Of a stretch of 15,019 nt of DNA, positions 6,207-12,475 are shown piece by piece. This stretch comes from JBBSIG01 sp038232215. Its GTDB lineage: Bacteria; Actinomycetota; Thermoleophilia; Gaiellales; Gaiellaceae. The stretch is taken from positions 1-15,019 of the forward strand of contig JBBSIG010000044.1 of the NCBI GenBank assembly GCA_038232215.1, in the 5' to 3' direction. Every line of letters starts with the position of its first letter. The stretch's first letter is position 1. The translations under genes and the position numbers were made by a program. The notes under the pieces are model-generated. The model worked only from the letters and a program-made list of their open reading frames with translations, was not told the origin of the DNA and did no database searches.

Positions 6207-7041
6207 GTTCGCCCCGCCGGAGCCGCGCGGCCCGAACGGTGTTGCCGAGGAGCATCGCGATCGTCATCGGCCCGACACCGCCGGGCACCGGCGTCATGAA
6301 GGCGGCGCTCTCCGCCGCTTCCGCGTCGACGTCGCCGACGAGCCCTGCCGCCGTCGGGTTCTGGCCGACGTCGACGACCGCGGAGCCGAGCTTGACCATG
6401 TCCGCGGTCACGAGACCGGGGATCCCCACCGCCGCGACGAGCACGTCCGCCTCGAGCGTCTCCCGGGCGAGATCGACGGTGCGCGAGTGGCAGATGGTCA
6501 CCGTCGCGTTCTGCTGCAGGAGCAGGTGCGCGATCGGCTTGCCCACGATGTCGCTGCGGCCCACGACGACCGCGCGCTGCCCCGCGAGCGGAACCCGGTA
6601 CTCGTCGAGGAGCGCCATGATCCCGAGCGGGGTCGCCGGCACGAGCGTCGGTCGACCGAGGTAGAGCTGGCCGGCGTTGAGCGGATGAAAGCCGTCGACG
6701 TCCTTCACGGGATCGACCGCCCGGATCACGCGCGCCTCGTCGATGTGCGCCGGAAGCGGAAGCTGGACGAGGATCGCGTCGATGGCGTCGTCGGCGTTCA
6801 GCTCCTCGAGCAGCTCGAGCAGCTCCTGCTCGGTCGTGTCGGCGGCCAGACGCCGGTCGAGCGGGCGGATCCCCGCCCGCTCGGCGGCCTCGTGCTTGCG
6901 CGAGATGTAGAGGTGCGAGGCGGGGTCGTCGCCGACGAGGACGGTCGCCAGCCCGAGCTCGCCGAGATCCTCGACCTCCGCCGCCACCCTCGAGCGAACC
7001 TCCTTCGCGAGACGGGCCCCGTCCATGGGCGTCGCGGCCAC
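6187..7041 (-). CDS. folD: Bifunctional methylenetetrahydrofolate dehydrogenase / methenyltetrahydrofolate cyclohydrolase
   Basis: A 284-residue cytosolic enzyme that interconverts 5,10-methylene-, 5,10-methenyl- and 10-formyl-tetrahydrofolate using NADP. Visible motifs: YISRKHEAAE (active-site Tyr and Lys), VQLPLPAHID, PVKDVDGFHP, the nucleotide-binding VVGRSDIVGKP, and the C-terminal PVPGGVGPMTIAMLLGNT. GTG 7041 is chosen because it supplies the first beta-strand (VAATPMDGARLA) and lies 2 nt after the stop of the upstream gene (TAGTCGTG), so the two are probably translated together. ATG 7026 is an alternative. It ends in front of the cold-shock gene, whose promoter overlaps its 3' end. Confidence 0.96.
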   Translation of the reverse strand: MAATPMDGARLAKEVRSRVAAEVEDLGELGLATVLVGDDPASHLYISRKHEAAERAGIRPLDRRLAADTTEQELLELLEELNADDAIDAILVQLPLPAHIDEARVIRAVDPVKDVDGFHPLNAGQLYLGRPTLVPATPLGIMALLDEYRVPLAGQRAVVVGRSDIVGKPIAHLLLQQNATVTICHSRTVDLARETLEADVLVAAVGIPGLVTADMVKLGSAVVDVGQNPTAAGLVGDVDAEAAESAAFMTPVPGGVGPMTIAMLLGNTVRAARLRRGELAFPHI

Positions 7042-7043
7042 GA

Positions 7044-7856
7044 CTACCCCGGAATCTGGAACTCGCCGACGTCGAGGCCCAGCGACTCGGCGAGGCGGAC
7101 ACCCAGCTCGAGATCCTCGCGTAGCCGCTGGGCGTCCCGGGACTCCATCGCCCGCCCGATCCAGGCGCGCTCCTGCGGCCGCCAGAGCGCGTGCGCGGCG
7201 AAGATCGGCAGCAGCCGATTCCCAGCGTCGACGAGCTTGCGCTTCGTCGCCTTCGACGCCCCCTCGAGCAGGACGCGCTCGTACGCCATGCCCGCGCCGT
7301 GGTGGATCCCGTCGTCGGTCGCCAGCCGGTTGCAGAGATCCTCGAGCACGGTGCCACGGGCAGAGCGGGCGATCAGCCGGAAGCGCGCGATGATCAGGCG
7401 CTCGTAGAACACCTGCATCAGGAAGACCTTCTCCTCGAGCGCGTCCGCCTCGAGCGTCATGTGCGCGAGCTTGTCGAGGTGCGGGTCGCGCTCGGCCGTG
7501 CCGCCGACCTCGCCGATCAGCTTCAGCCACGCCTCCGTGTGCCGCGACTCGTCCTGCACCATCGTCGAGTAGTAGAGCTTGGCCTCGGGATCGGGGGCGA
7601 TGTTCAGGAGCTGCGAGGACATCTCGCACGCGAGCATGTCCGCCTGGAGCTGCTGGGTGAGCACCGAGCGCCACATGTCGTTGCGCCGGGCACGTCGCTC
7701 CGGCGACCCCTTGCCCTCGGGGATCGGCGGCAGCTCGCTCCAGGGCAGGTCGCGGATCTGCCATTCCTGGTGCTTCGCGAGCTCGTAGAAGCGCAGGACG
7801 CCCGCGTACACCCCGCGTCCCTCGACACGCTCCTCCATCAGCGGCTCCGTGGCCAT
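7044..7856 (-). CDS. Ferritin-like / R2-type diiron superfamily protein
   Basis: A 270-residue, mostly helical protein with residues typical of a four-helix diiron site: a first acidic ligand near D73/E78 in LQADMLACEMSS, E103 and H106 in QDESRHTEAW, E152 in FYERLIIARF, and D182/H185 (perhaps H186) in TDDGIHHGAG. The two ExxH-type pairs resemble ribonucleotide reductase R2 and R2-like oxidases or N-oxygenases. The redox reaction and substrate cannot be predicted. A TAAGCT box ends 6 nt before ATG 7856, so a leaderless start there is likely. ATG 7838 has GGAG 6 nt upstream and is the alternative. folD follows by 2 nt, so the pair forms an operon. Confidence 0.85.
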   Translation of the reverse strand: MATEPLMEERVEGRGVYAGVLRFYELAKHQEWQIRDLPWSELPPIPEGKGSPERRARRNDMWRSVLTQQLQADMLACEMSSQLLNIAPDPEAKLYYSTMVQDESRHTEAWLKLIGEVGGTAERDPHLDKLAHMTLEADALEEKVFLMQVFYERLIIARFRLIARSARGTVLEDLCNRLATDDGIHHGAGMAYERVLLEGASKATKRKLVDAGNRLLPIFAAHALWRPQERAWIGRAMESRDAQRLREDLELGVRLAESLGLDVGEFQIPG

Positions 7857-7862
7857 GGAGGG

Positions 7863-7868
7863 AGCTTA
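7863..7868 (-). promoter_or_regulatory. Candidate -10 box TAAGCT for the diiron protein-folD operon (leaderless)
   Basis: On the minus strand TAAGCT (TANNNT type) is followed by CCCTCC and then ATG 7856, the 6-nt spacing of a leaderless promoter. The same hexamer precedes the HMG-CoA reductase start. No Shine-Dalgarno sequence precedes ATG 7856. Confidence 0.5.
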
Positions 7869-7899
7869 GACGGTCGACGCATGGTTTCCGATCGATCGC

Positions 7900-8817
7900 T
7901 CAGCCGCGGGCGACCAGGAGCTGGCTGTCGACGGAGCCGTCGGCGAAGAGCTCTACGAGCTCGCTCGACAGGCCTGCCTCGCGCGCGTGCCGCCCGAGCT
8001 CCGGATGCTCGACGACGGCGTCGGCGAAGCCCGCGGCGTGCGCCAGCGCCATGAGCTCGGAATCCGAGTAGAAACGACCGCGGCTCGCAATCGGCTCCGG
8101 CGCCGCGGGCGTGCCCCTGGCTTGCTCCGAGACGGTGAACACGGCCATGCGCCCTCCCGGACGCAGCACGCGCCGCACCTCTGCGAGCGCGGGCCCCGGC
8201 TCGAGGAAGAAGAAGACCTGCATCATCGCCGCGCAGGTACAGCTCGCGTCCGCGAACGGAAGCCGCTCGGCGCTCGCCTGCACGACCTCGAGTCGGCCGG
8301 CCGCGACCGCCTCGGCGTTGACCTCTCGCGCGAGCGTCGCCATCTGCGGGCTGTGGTCGACCGCGAGGGTGCGGCAGCCGCTCCGCAAGGCCTGCTCGAG
8401 GAAGGCTCCGCCGCCGCAGCCGATCTCGAGCAGGGCGTCGTCCGGGCGGAGGGCCAGCGCCTCGAGGACCGCGCCGAACGAGGGCCTGTGGTGCGTGGGG
8501 TCCCGGTAGGTCTCGTCGGCCCGCGCGCCGCTCGGCCGTCGCGCCCACCGCTCGGTGAGCCAGTCGCCGAGCGCGGCGGGGGCCGAGGCGCGCAGAAAGG
8601 AGCCTGCGACGCGGTCGGCGAGCCAGCCCGGCACCTGGTCGGCGAGAGGCGCCCCGAAGCCGCGGTGCTCGAGCACGACGTGCGAGCCCTGCTCGGAGCG
8701 CAGCTCGAGCTCGCTCCTCGCTTCGGGCTCCCAGTCGGCCGAGCGCCATTCGAGCAGGATGCGCCGGCCCGGCTCCCACTCCAGCACGCGACCGACCTGG
8801 AAGCCGTTCTCGACCAC
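7900..8817 (-). CDS. SRPBCC-domain / SAM-dependent methyltransferase fusion protein (5' end out of frame)
   Basis: The open frame codes for 305 residues. Residues 1-60 look like the C-terminal half of an AHSA1-type SRPBCC domain (VGRVLEWEPGRRILLEW, HVVLEHRGFG). Residues about 105-300 are a class I methyltransferase: the SAM loop LLEIGCGGGAFLEQ near 128-141, the acidic motif AVDHS, RLEVVQASAERLPFAD, and VRRVLRPGGRMAVF. By family it transfers a methyl group from SAM to an unknown substrate. GTG 8817 is only where this frame first has a start codon. The missing SRPBCC N-terminus is encoded just upstream in another frame (8820-8938), so the intact ancestor probably began at 8938. Either the gene is frameshifted, or the sequence has a one-base error near 8817-8845. 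Confidence 0.8.
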   Translation of the reverse strand: MVENGFQVGRVLEWEPGRRILLEWRSADWEPEARSELELRSEQGSHVVLEHRGFGAPLADQVPGWLADRVAGSFLRASAPAALGDWLTERWARRPSGARADETYRDPTHHRPSFGAVLEALALRPDDALLEIGCGGGAFLEQALRSGCRTLAVDHSPQMATLAREVNAEAVAAGRLEVVQASAERLPFADASCTCAAMMQVFFFLEPGPALAEVRRVLRPGGRMAVFTVSEQARGTPAAPEPIASRGRFYSDSELMALAHAAGFADAVVEHPELGRHAREAGLSSELVELFADGSVDSQLLVARG

Positions 8818-8819
8818 CC

Positions 8820-8938
8820 GCTGCGCTGAACACGATCCCGTGCAGGGCGAGCGAGGAGACGAGCTCGTCGAGGAACTCCTCGAACGTCCCTTCGAGCTCG
8901 GCGGTCACGGTGATCGTCGTCGTCAACGCGGACCCCAT
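8820..8938 (-). pseudogene. Frame-displaced N-terminal segment of the SRPBCC-methyltransferase gene
   Basis: From ATG 8938 the minus strand reads MGSALTTTITVTAELEG, then TFEEFLDELVSSL and ALHGIVFS. This is a beta-strand plus helix as expected for the start of an SRPBCC domain, with nearly every codon ending in G or C. The downstream frame (VENGFQVGRVLEWEP) continues the same domain but is offset by one base. The switch must fall within about 8817-8845; the GGG run at 8819-8817 is one possible site. Upstream, no good Shine-Dalgarno sequence is seen. An alternative start is TTG 8926. Confidence 0.6.
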
Positions 8939-8979
8939 GGTGCCCGACCACGCTCGCCCCGCGGTCGTCGGCGTCCCCA

Positions 8980-8985
8980 TAAGCT
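8980..8985 (+). promoter_or_regulatory. Candidate -10 box TAAGCT for the HMG-CoA reductase gene (leaderless)
   Basis: TAAGCT is followed by exactly 7 nt and GTG 8993, matching the arrangement at 326-339. No ribosome binding site precedes this GTG. The -35 region is G/C-rich with no clear match. Confidence 0.5.
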
Positions 8986-8992
8986 CCAGCGC

Positions 8993-10204
8993 GTGGAGCG
9001 CAAGCGCTGGCCGCGCAGGAACGACTCGGTGTCGATCCGGGCCCGGCAGGACGCGCTCGATCTGGACGGGCCCGTGACGGCGATCGAGCTCGCGCCCTTC
9101 GCGGGCACGCAGGAGATGCTGACGGGAGCCGCCGTGCTTCCCGTCTCGGTCGTCGGGCCGCTCGAGCTCGAGCTCGGCGAGTACGCGCTCAAGGAGCCCT
9201 CGGGGCGCCTCCTCGAGCGGGGTCGCGCACGCGATTCGGTCTACGTGCCGCTGGCTCACACGGAAGGCGGGCTCTCGGCCTCCCTCTACCGCGGCGCGCA
9301 GGCGGCCGCCGAGTCGGGCGGATTTAGAACATACGTCTCGAAAGACCGTATCACCCGAGCATCGTGCTTCGTGTGCAAGTCGACCGAGGAGGCCCTTCGC
9401 CTCGCGCGCTTCCTCGAGGCGGAGGTGGACGAGATGCGCCGGTGGCTGGCCGCTCGCGACGATCCGGCGCTGTCCTCCCATGCGAAGCTGCGCGAGGTCG
9501 AGACCCACGTCGTCGGCCCCATGTGTCACGTCCTCTGGGCCTGGACGACCGGCGATGCGTGCGGTCCGAACATGATGACGCGGAACGCGTACGCGCTCAA
9601 CATGGCCTTCGTACTCGAGCGGGCCCCGGTGAAGCCCGAGCGCACGATCCTCGAGGCGAACATGGGTGGGGACAAGAAGCCCTCCCACCACTTCTTCGAG
9701 CGCGGCGGGCACGGCAAGACCGTGCTCGCCGAGGCGACGCTCACCGAGGAGGCCGTTCGGCGCGTGCTGCGGACGACGGTCGACGACCTGCTCGAGCTCT
9801 CCTGGGCGGGCACCCACGGCGCGGTCGCCTCGGGCATGCAGTCCGTCGCCTTCACGCCGGCCTCTGCGATCGCCGCCGTCTTCGCCGCCACCGGCCAGGA
9901 TCTCGGCATGGTCGGGACGAGCTCGATGGCGCACGGCACCGGCCGGCGCGCGGAGGGAGGGATCCACTGCGCCATCCGCCTCCCCGGGCTCGAGGTCGGG
10001 ACGGTCGGCGGCGGCACCACCCTCCCCTACGCACGCGCGTGGCTCGAGCTCCTGGGCTGCGCGGGCTCCGGCAAGGTCTACCGCTTCGCGCAGATCGTCG
10101 CCGCCGCGACGCTCGCGCTCGAGATCTCGGCCTCCGCCGCGATGGCGACCGCGGGCTCGGAGAACTTCTTCCGCGCCCATCACGAGCGCGGGGGTCTCCG
10201 CTGA
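8993..10204 (+). CDS. Hydroxymethylglutaryl-CoA reductase homologue
   Basis: A 403-residue protein. HMG-CoA reductase makes mevalonate from HMG-CoA with NADPH. The four catalytic residues can be placed: E91 (LAHTEGG), K228 (GGDKKPSHH), D303 (ATGQDLGMVG) and H396 (FFRAHHERG). The cofactor motif appears as TTGDACGPNMMT (near 186-195), and GTVGGGTTLP (336-345) is also typical. Several usually fixed positions differ (LAHTEGG for the common ATTEG; GDACG for GDAMG), so it is a divergent member and another acyl-CoA substrate is possible. GTG 8993 is chosen because it lies 7 nt after a TAAGCT box and the frame has no better start. Its stop overlaps the start of the S66 peptidase. No other mevalonate gene is in the window. 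Confidence 0.9.
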   Translation: MERKRWPRRNDSVSIRARQDALDLDGPVTAIELAPFAGTQEMLTGAAVLPVSVVGPLELELGEYALKEPSGRLLERGRARDSVYVPLAHTEGGLSASLYRGAQAAAESGGFRTYVSKDRITRASCFVCKSTEEALRLARFLEAEVDEMRRWLAARDDPALSSHAKLREVETHVVGPMCHVLWAWTTGDACGPNMMTRNAYALNMAFVLERAPVKPERTILEANMGGDKKPSHHFFERGGHGKTVLAEATLTEEAVRRVLRTTVDDLLELSWAGTHGAVASGMQSVAFTPASAIAAVFAATGQDLGMVGTSSMAHGTGRRAEGGIHCAIRLPGLEVGTVGGGTTLPYARAWLELLGCAGSGKVYRFAQIVAAATLALEISASAAMATAGSENFFRAHHERGGLR

Positions 10205-11208
10205 CGTCCCGGCCGCGGCGGATCGAGCCGGGCGACACCGTCGCCGTCATCTCCCCCTCGGCCCCCGGGCCGGCCCTGTGGCCGCACCGCGTGGGGCGCG
10301 GCCGCGCGTATCTCGAGTCGCTCGGTCTCCACGTGAAGCTGATGCCGAACGCCGCGGAGAGCGCCGGCTGGGTCTCCGCCTCGGCAGAGGCGCGTGCAGA
10401 CGACCTGCACGCGGCCTTCTCGGACGACGAGGTCAGCGTCGTGCTCTGCGCGATCGGCGGCAACCACTCGAACCAGCTCCTCCCGCTGCTCGACTTCGAG
10501 CTGATCGGCGCCAACCCGAAGCTCTTCCAGGGCTCCTCCGACGCGACCGTGCTGCACTGGGCCCTCCTCGGTCGCGCCGGGCTCCGCACCTTCTACGGCC
10601 CGGCGCTCATTCCCGAGCTCGCCGAGTACCCCGCCGTGCTCCCTCTGACCGACGCCTCCCTGCGGGCGGCCTGGTTCGGCGCCGAGCCGCTCCGCTTCGA
10701 GCCGGCCTCGAGCTGGACCGACGAGCGGCTCGACTGGAGCCGCCAGCTCGATCTCACACGCGCGCGCGAGCTGCGCCCGAGCGAGGGCTGGCTGACTCTG
10801 CGGGAGGGTATCGCCGAGGGGCAGCTGCTGGGTGGCTGTCTCGAGACGATCGCCTGGCACCTGAAGGGCTCCACGTTCTGGCTCGACCTGCGCGGGGCGA
10901 TCCTGCTGCTCGAGACCTCGGAGGAGGCACCCTCGCCGGCGCACGTCGACGCCTACCTGACCGACCTCGCCCAGCTCGGAGTGCTGGACTCGATCGCGGG
11001 GCTCGTCGTGGCGCGCCCCTACGGCTACGACGCCGATCGCACCGAGAGCCTCTGGCGCGTGGTCGGCGACCACGCGCGCTGCCCGACGTTCGCCAACGTC
11101 GACTGCGGCCACACCGACCCCATGCTCACGCTGCCGCTCGGGGCGGCCGTTCGCCTCGACGCGGGCGCGAGGACACTGGAGACGCTCGAGCCCGTCACCG
11201 TTGCGTGA
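10201..11208 (+). CDS. S66-family serine peptidase (LD-carboxypeptidase / MccF-like)
   Basis: A 335-residue protein if read from CTG 10201. Family members cleave murein LD-peptide bonds or, as in MccF, amide bonds of toxic nucleotide-peptides. Motifs: the N-terminal strand EPGDTVAVISPSAPG (9-23), the nucleophile S90 in AIGGNHSNQLLPLLD, FQGSSDATVLHW, the acidic LLLETSEEAP stretch likely holding the catalytic Glu, and the His of DCGHTDPMLTLPLG. GGNHSNQLLP resembles MccF more than LdcA. No ATG, GTG or TTG in this frame lies between about 10038 (inside the reductase gene) and about 10289 (which would remove the conserved first strand). CTG 10201 overlaps the upstream stop (CTGA) and has GGGGG 6 nt before it, so a coupled CTG start is the best reading. 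Confidence 0.88.
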   Translation: MTSRPRRIEPGDTVAVISPSAPGPALWPHRVGRGRAYLESLGLHVKLMPNAAESAGWVSASAEARADDLHAAFSDDEVSVVLCAIGGNHSNQLLPLLDFELIGANPKLFQGSSDATVLHWALLGRAGLRTFYGPALIPELAEYPAVLPLTDASLRAAWFGAEPLRFEPASSWTDERLDWSRQLDLTRARELRPSEGWLTLREGIAEGQLLGGCLETIAWHLKGSTFWLDLRGAILLLETSEEAPSPAHVDAYLTDLAQLGVLDSIAGLVVARPYGYDADRTESLWRVVGDHARCPTFANVDCGHTDPMLTLPLGAAVRLDAGARTLETLEPVTVA

Positions 11209-11659
11209 GCTCTCGCTCGAGCGGACGCAGCTGATTCCGCAGAGCCTCGGCGAGACGTTCGCGTTCTTCGCCGACGCACGGAACCTGGAGCCGATCACCC
11301 CGCCCTGGCTTCGCTTCAGGATCCTCGAGGCGCCCGCGACGCTCGAGCGCGGCTCGCTCCTGCGCTACCGGCTGCGGCTCTTCGGCGTGCCGATCTCGTG
11401 GCGAACGGAGATCACGCGCTGGCATGCCCCGCGGAGCTTCACCGACACCCAGCTCTCGGGGCCCTACCGCCTCTGGGTGCACACGCACCGCTTTCGCATG
11501 GTGGCGGGCGGCACGGAGATGCACGATCACGTTGCCTACCGCCTGCGCGGGGGCCTGCTCGCGCCGCTCGCGAATCGACTTTTCGTCCGCCCCTGGCTGG
11601 AGGCGATCTTCGACTACCGGGCCGCGCGGTTGCGTGAGCTTCTCAGCCCAGGGGGCTAG
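11201..11659 (+). CDS. SRPBCC-family protein (START-like ligand-binding fold)
   Basis: A 152-residue single-domain protein: MRELSLERTQLIPQSLGETF, FFADARNLEPITPPWLRFRI, LRYRLRLFGVPISWRTEIT, GPYRLWVHTHRF and FDYRAARLRELL. These are characteristic of SRPBCC proteins of the coenzyme Q-binding/polyketide-cyclase-like group, whose members bind hydrophobic ligands in a helix-grip cavity. No catalytic residue is evident, so its role is unknown. The start is TTG 11201, overlapping the S66 peptidase gene by 8 nt, so it should be translated from the same mRNA. Its stop codon is part of a CTAG shared with the convergent gene on the other strand. Confidence 0.85.
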   Translation: MRELSLERTQLIPQSLGETFAFFADARNLEPITPPWLRFRILEAPATLERGSLLRYRLRLFGVPISWRTEITRWHAPRSFTDTQLSGPYRLWVHTHRFRMVAGGTEMHDHVAYRLRGGLLAPLANRLFVRPWLEAIFDYRAARLRELLSPGG

Positions 11660-12039
11660 CGAATGCCGGTGTCGATCGAGAAGTCGAGCCGGCGGAGCCT
11701 CCCGGCGACGACCCGGGCACGGGCAGGCTGGAGCGGGCGGCCGCTCGCCGGCAGCGTCCGCACCGAATACGTGCCCGGCCCTAGCCGAACGCGATACGAG
11801 CCGTCTTGCCCGGTGACGGACCTCGCCGCGTAACGGCCGTCACGCGAGAAGACGAGCGTCACCCCGCGCGCCGGCACGTCGCAGGGCACGTCGACCATGC
11901 AGACGGGTGTGACGGGGCCGCGCTCGACGACACCGAAGAGCCCGCTCGCGACCTGTCCCGGCGCGCCGGACGCGGCCCCGAGCGCAGCGAGAGCGAGCAG
12001 GGCGGCCGCGGCGACGGCGGCCGTTCGTCTCGAGGACAT
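11656..12039 (-). CDS. Secreted carboxypeptidase-regulatory-like (beta-sandwich) protein, unknown role
   Basis: A 127-residue protein starting MSSRRTAAVAAAALLALAAL, a clear Sec signal peptide with a likely AxA-type cleavage region near residues 22-27. The mature part has two cysteines (PVCMVDVPCDVP) and a pattern of short strands: GVTLVFSRDGRYAARSV, DGSYRVRLGPGTYSVRTL, RARVVAGRLRRLDFSI. This resembles the carboxypeptidase regulatory-like/prealbumin fold used for surface adhesion or stability. No enzymatic residue is seen. ATG 12039 is chosen over the longer frame to 12180 because it begins with the signal peptide and has a TACCGT box ending 6 nt upstream (leaderless). It converges with the SRPBCC gene, overlapping it by 4 nt. 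Confidence 0.82.
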   Translation of the reverse strand: MSSRRTAAVAAAALLALAALGAASGAPGQVASGLFGVVERGPVTPVCMVDVPCDVPARGVTLVFSRDGRYAARSVTGQDGSYRVRLGPGTYSVRTLPASGRPLQPARARVVAGRLRRLDFSIDTGIR

Positions 12040-12045
12040 CGACGC

Positions 12046-12051
12046 ACGGTA
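12046..12051 (-). promoter_or_regulatory. Candidate -10 box TACCGT for the secreted protein gene (leaderless)
   Basis: On the minus strand TACCGT (TANNNT) is followed by GCGTCG and ATG 12039, a 6-nt gap. No Shine-Dalgarno sequence is present. This is the same layout as at 326, 7863 and 8980. Confidence 0.45.
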
Positions 12052-12203
12052 GCCGGATCGGAGGCGCTTCGTGGATCGGAGCCCCGCCCGATCTCCTAAG
12101 GTAGATGGATTCTCCGAGGCCCTTCGCGTGCGTCTCCGCTGGCTCGCAGCGTGCCGCGCGCGGAGCGATGATCGAGGCACGACACCATGGAGGCGAACGC
12201 AGG

Positions 12204-12446
12204 ATGGACGACCCCCAGATCCACGGAACGATCGAGCAGCTCGTCGCGGAGGAGCACGAGCTGTGGGAGCGCGAGGCCGCAGCCGAGGCGAGCGAGGCCG
12301 ATCGCCGGCGCCTCACCGAGCTGAAGGTCTCGCTCGACCAGTGCTGGGACCTGCTCCGGCGGCGACGCGCGCTGCGTGAGGCGGGTCGCGATCCGGACGC
12401 CGCGGAGCTCAGGCCGCCCGACGTGGTCGAGCGTTACGAGCAGTAG
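12204..12446 (+). CDS. DUF2630 family protein
   Basis: An 80-residue, strongly charged, helical protein. It shows the family pattern: MDDPQIHGTIEQLVAEEHEL at the start, LKVSLDQCWDLLRRRRALRE in the middle, and the ending RPPDVVERYEQ. DUF2630 proteins are common in actinobacteria and have no established function. ATG 12204 matches the family N-terminus and has GGAGG 10 nt upstream; the open frame extends to ATG 12105 but that part is unlike the family. A TAAGGT (12097-12102) may be a -10 box, giving a leader near 95 nt. nhaA begins 29 nt after its stop, so the two are probably co-transcribed. Confidence 0.9.
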   Translation: MDDPQIHGTIEQLVAEEHELWEREAAAEASEADRRRLTELKVSLDQCWDLLRRRRALREAGRDPDAAELRPPDVVERYEQ

Positions 12447-12475
12447 CCCGGCCGCCCTCGCCGACGGGGAGATCC

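Noticed and set aside
7838..10183. 781-codon minus-strand open frame
   Set aside because: It runs antisense through the HMG-CoA reductase gene with Arg/Gly/Ala-rich composition. Only its short stretch at 8820-8938 looks coding, and that belongs to the SRPBCC-methyltransferase gene.
9364..10200. Upstream extension of the S66 peptidase frame inside the reductase gene
   Set aside because: The translation is Arg/Gly-rich shadow sequence and overlaps a well-supported gene in another frame.
12055..12081. Direct repeat GGATCGGAG (12055-12063 and 12073-12081) upstream of the DUF2630 gene
   Set aside because: Two copies of 9 bp in G/C-rich DNA, with no symmetry around a clear promoter. Too weak to call an operator.
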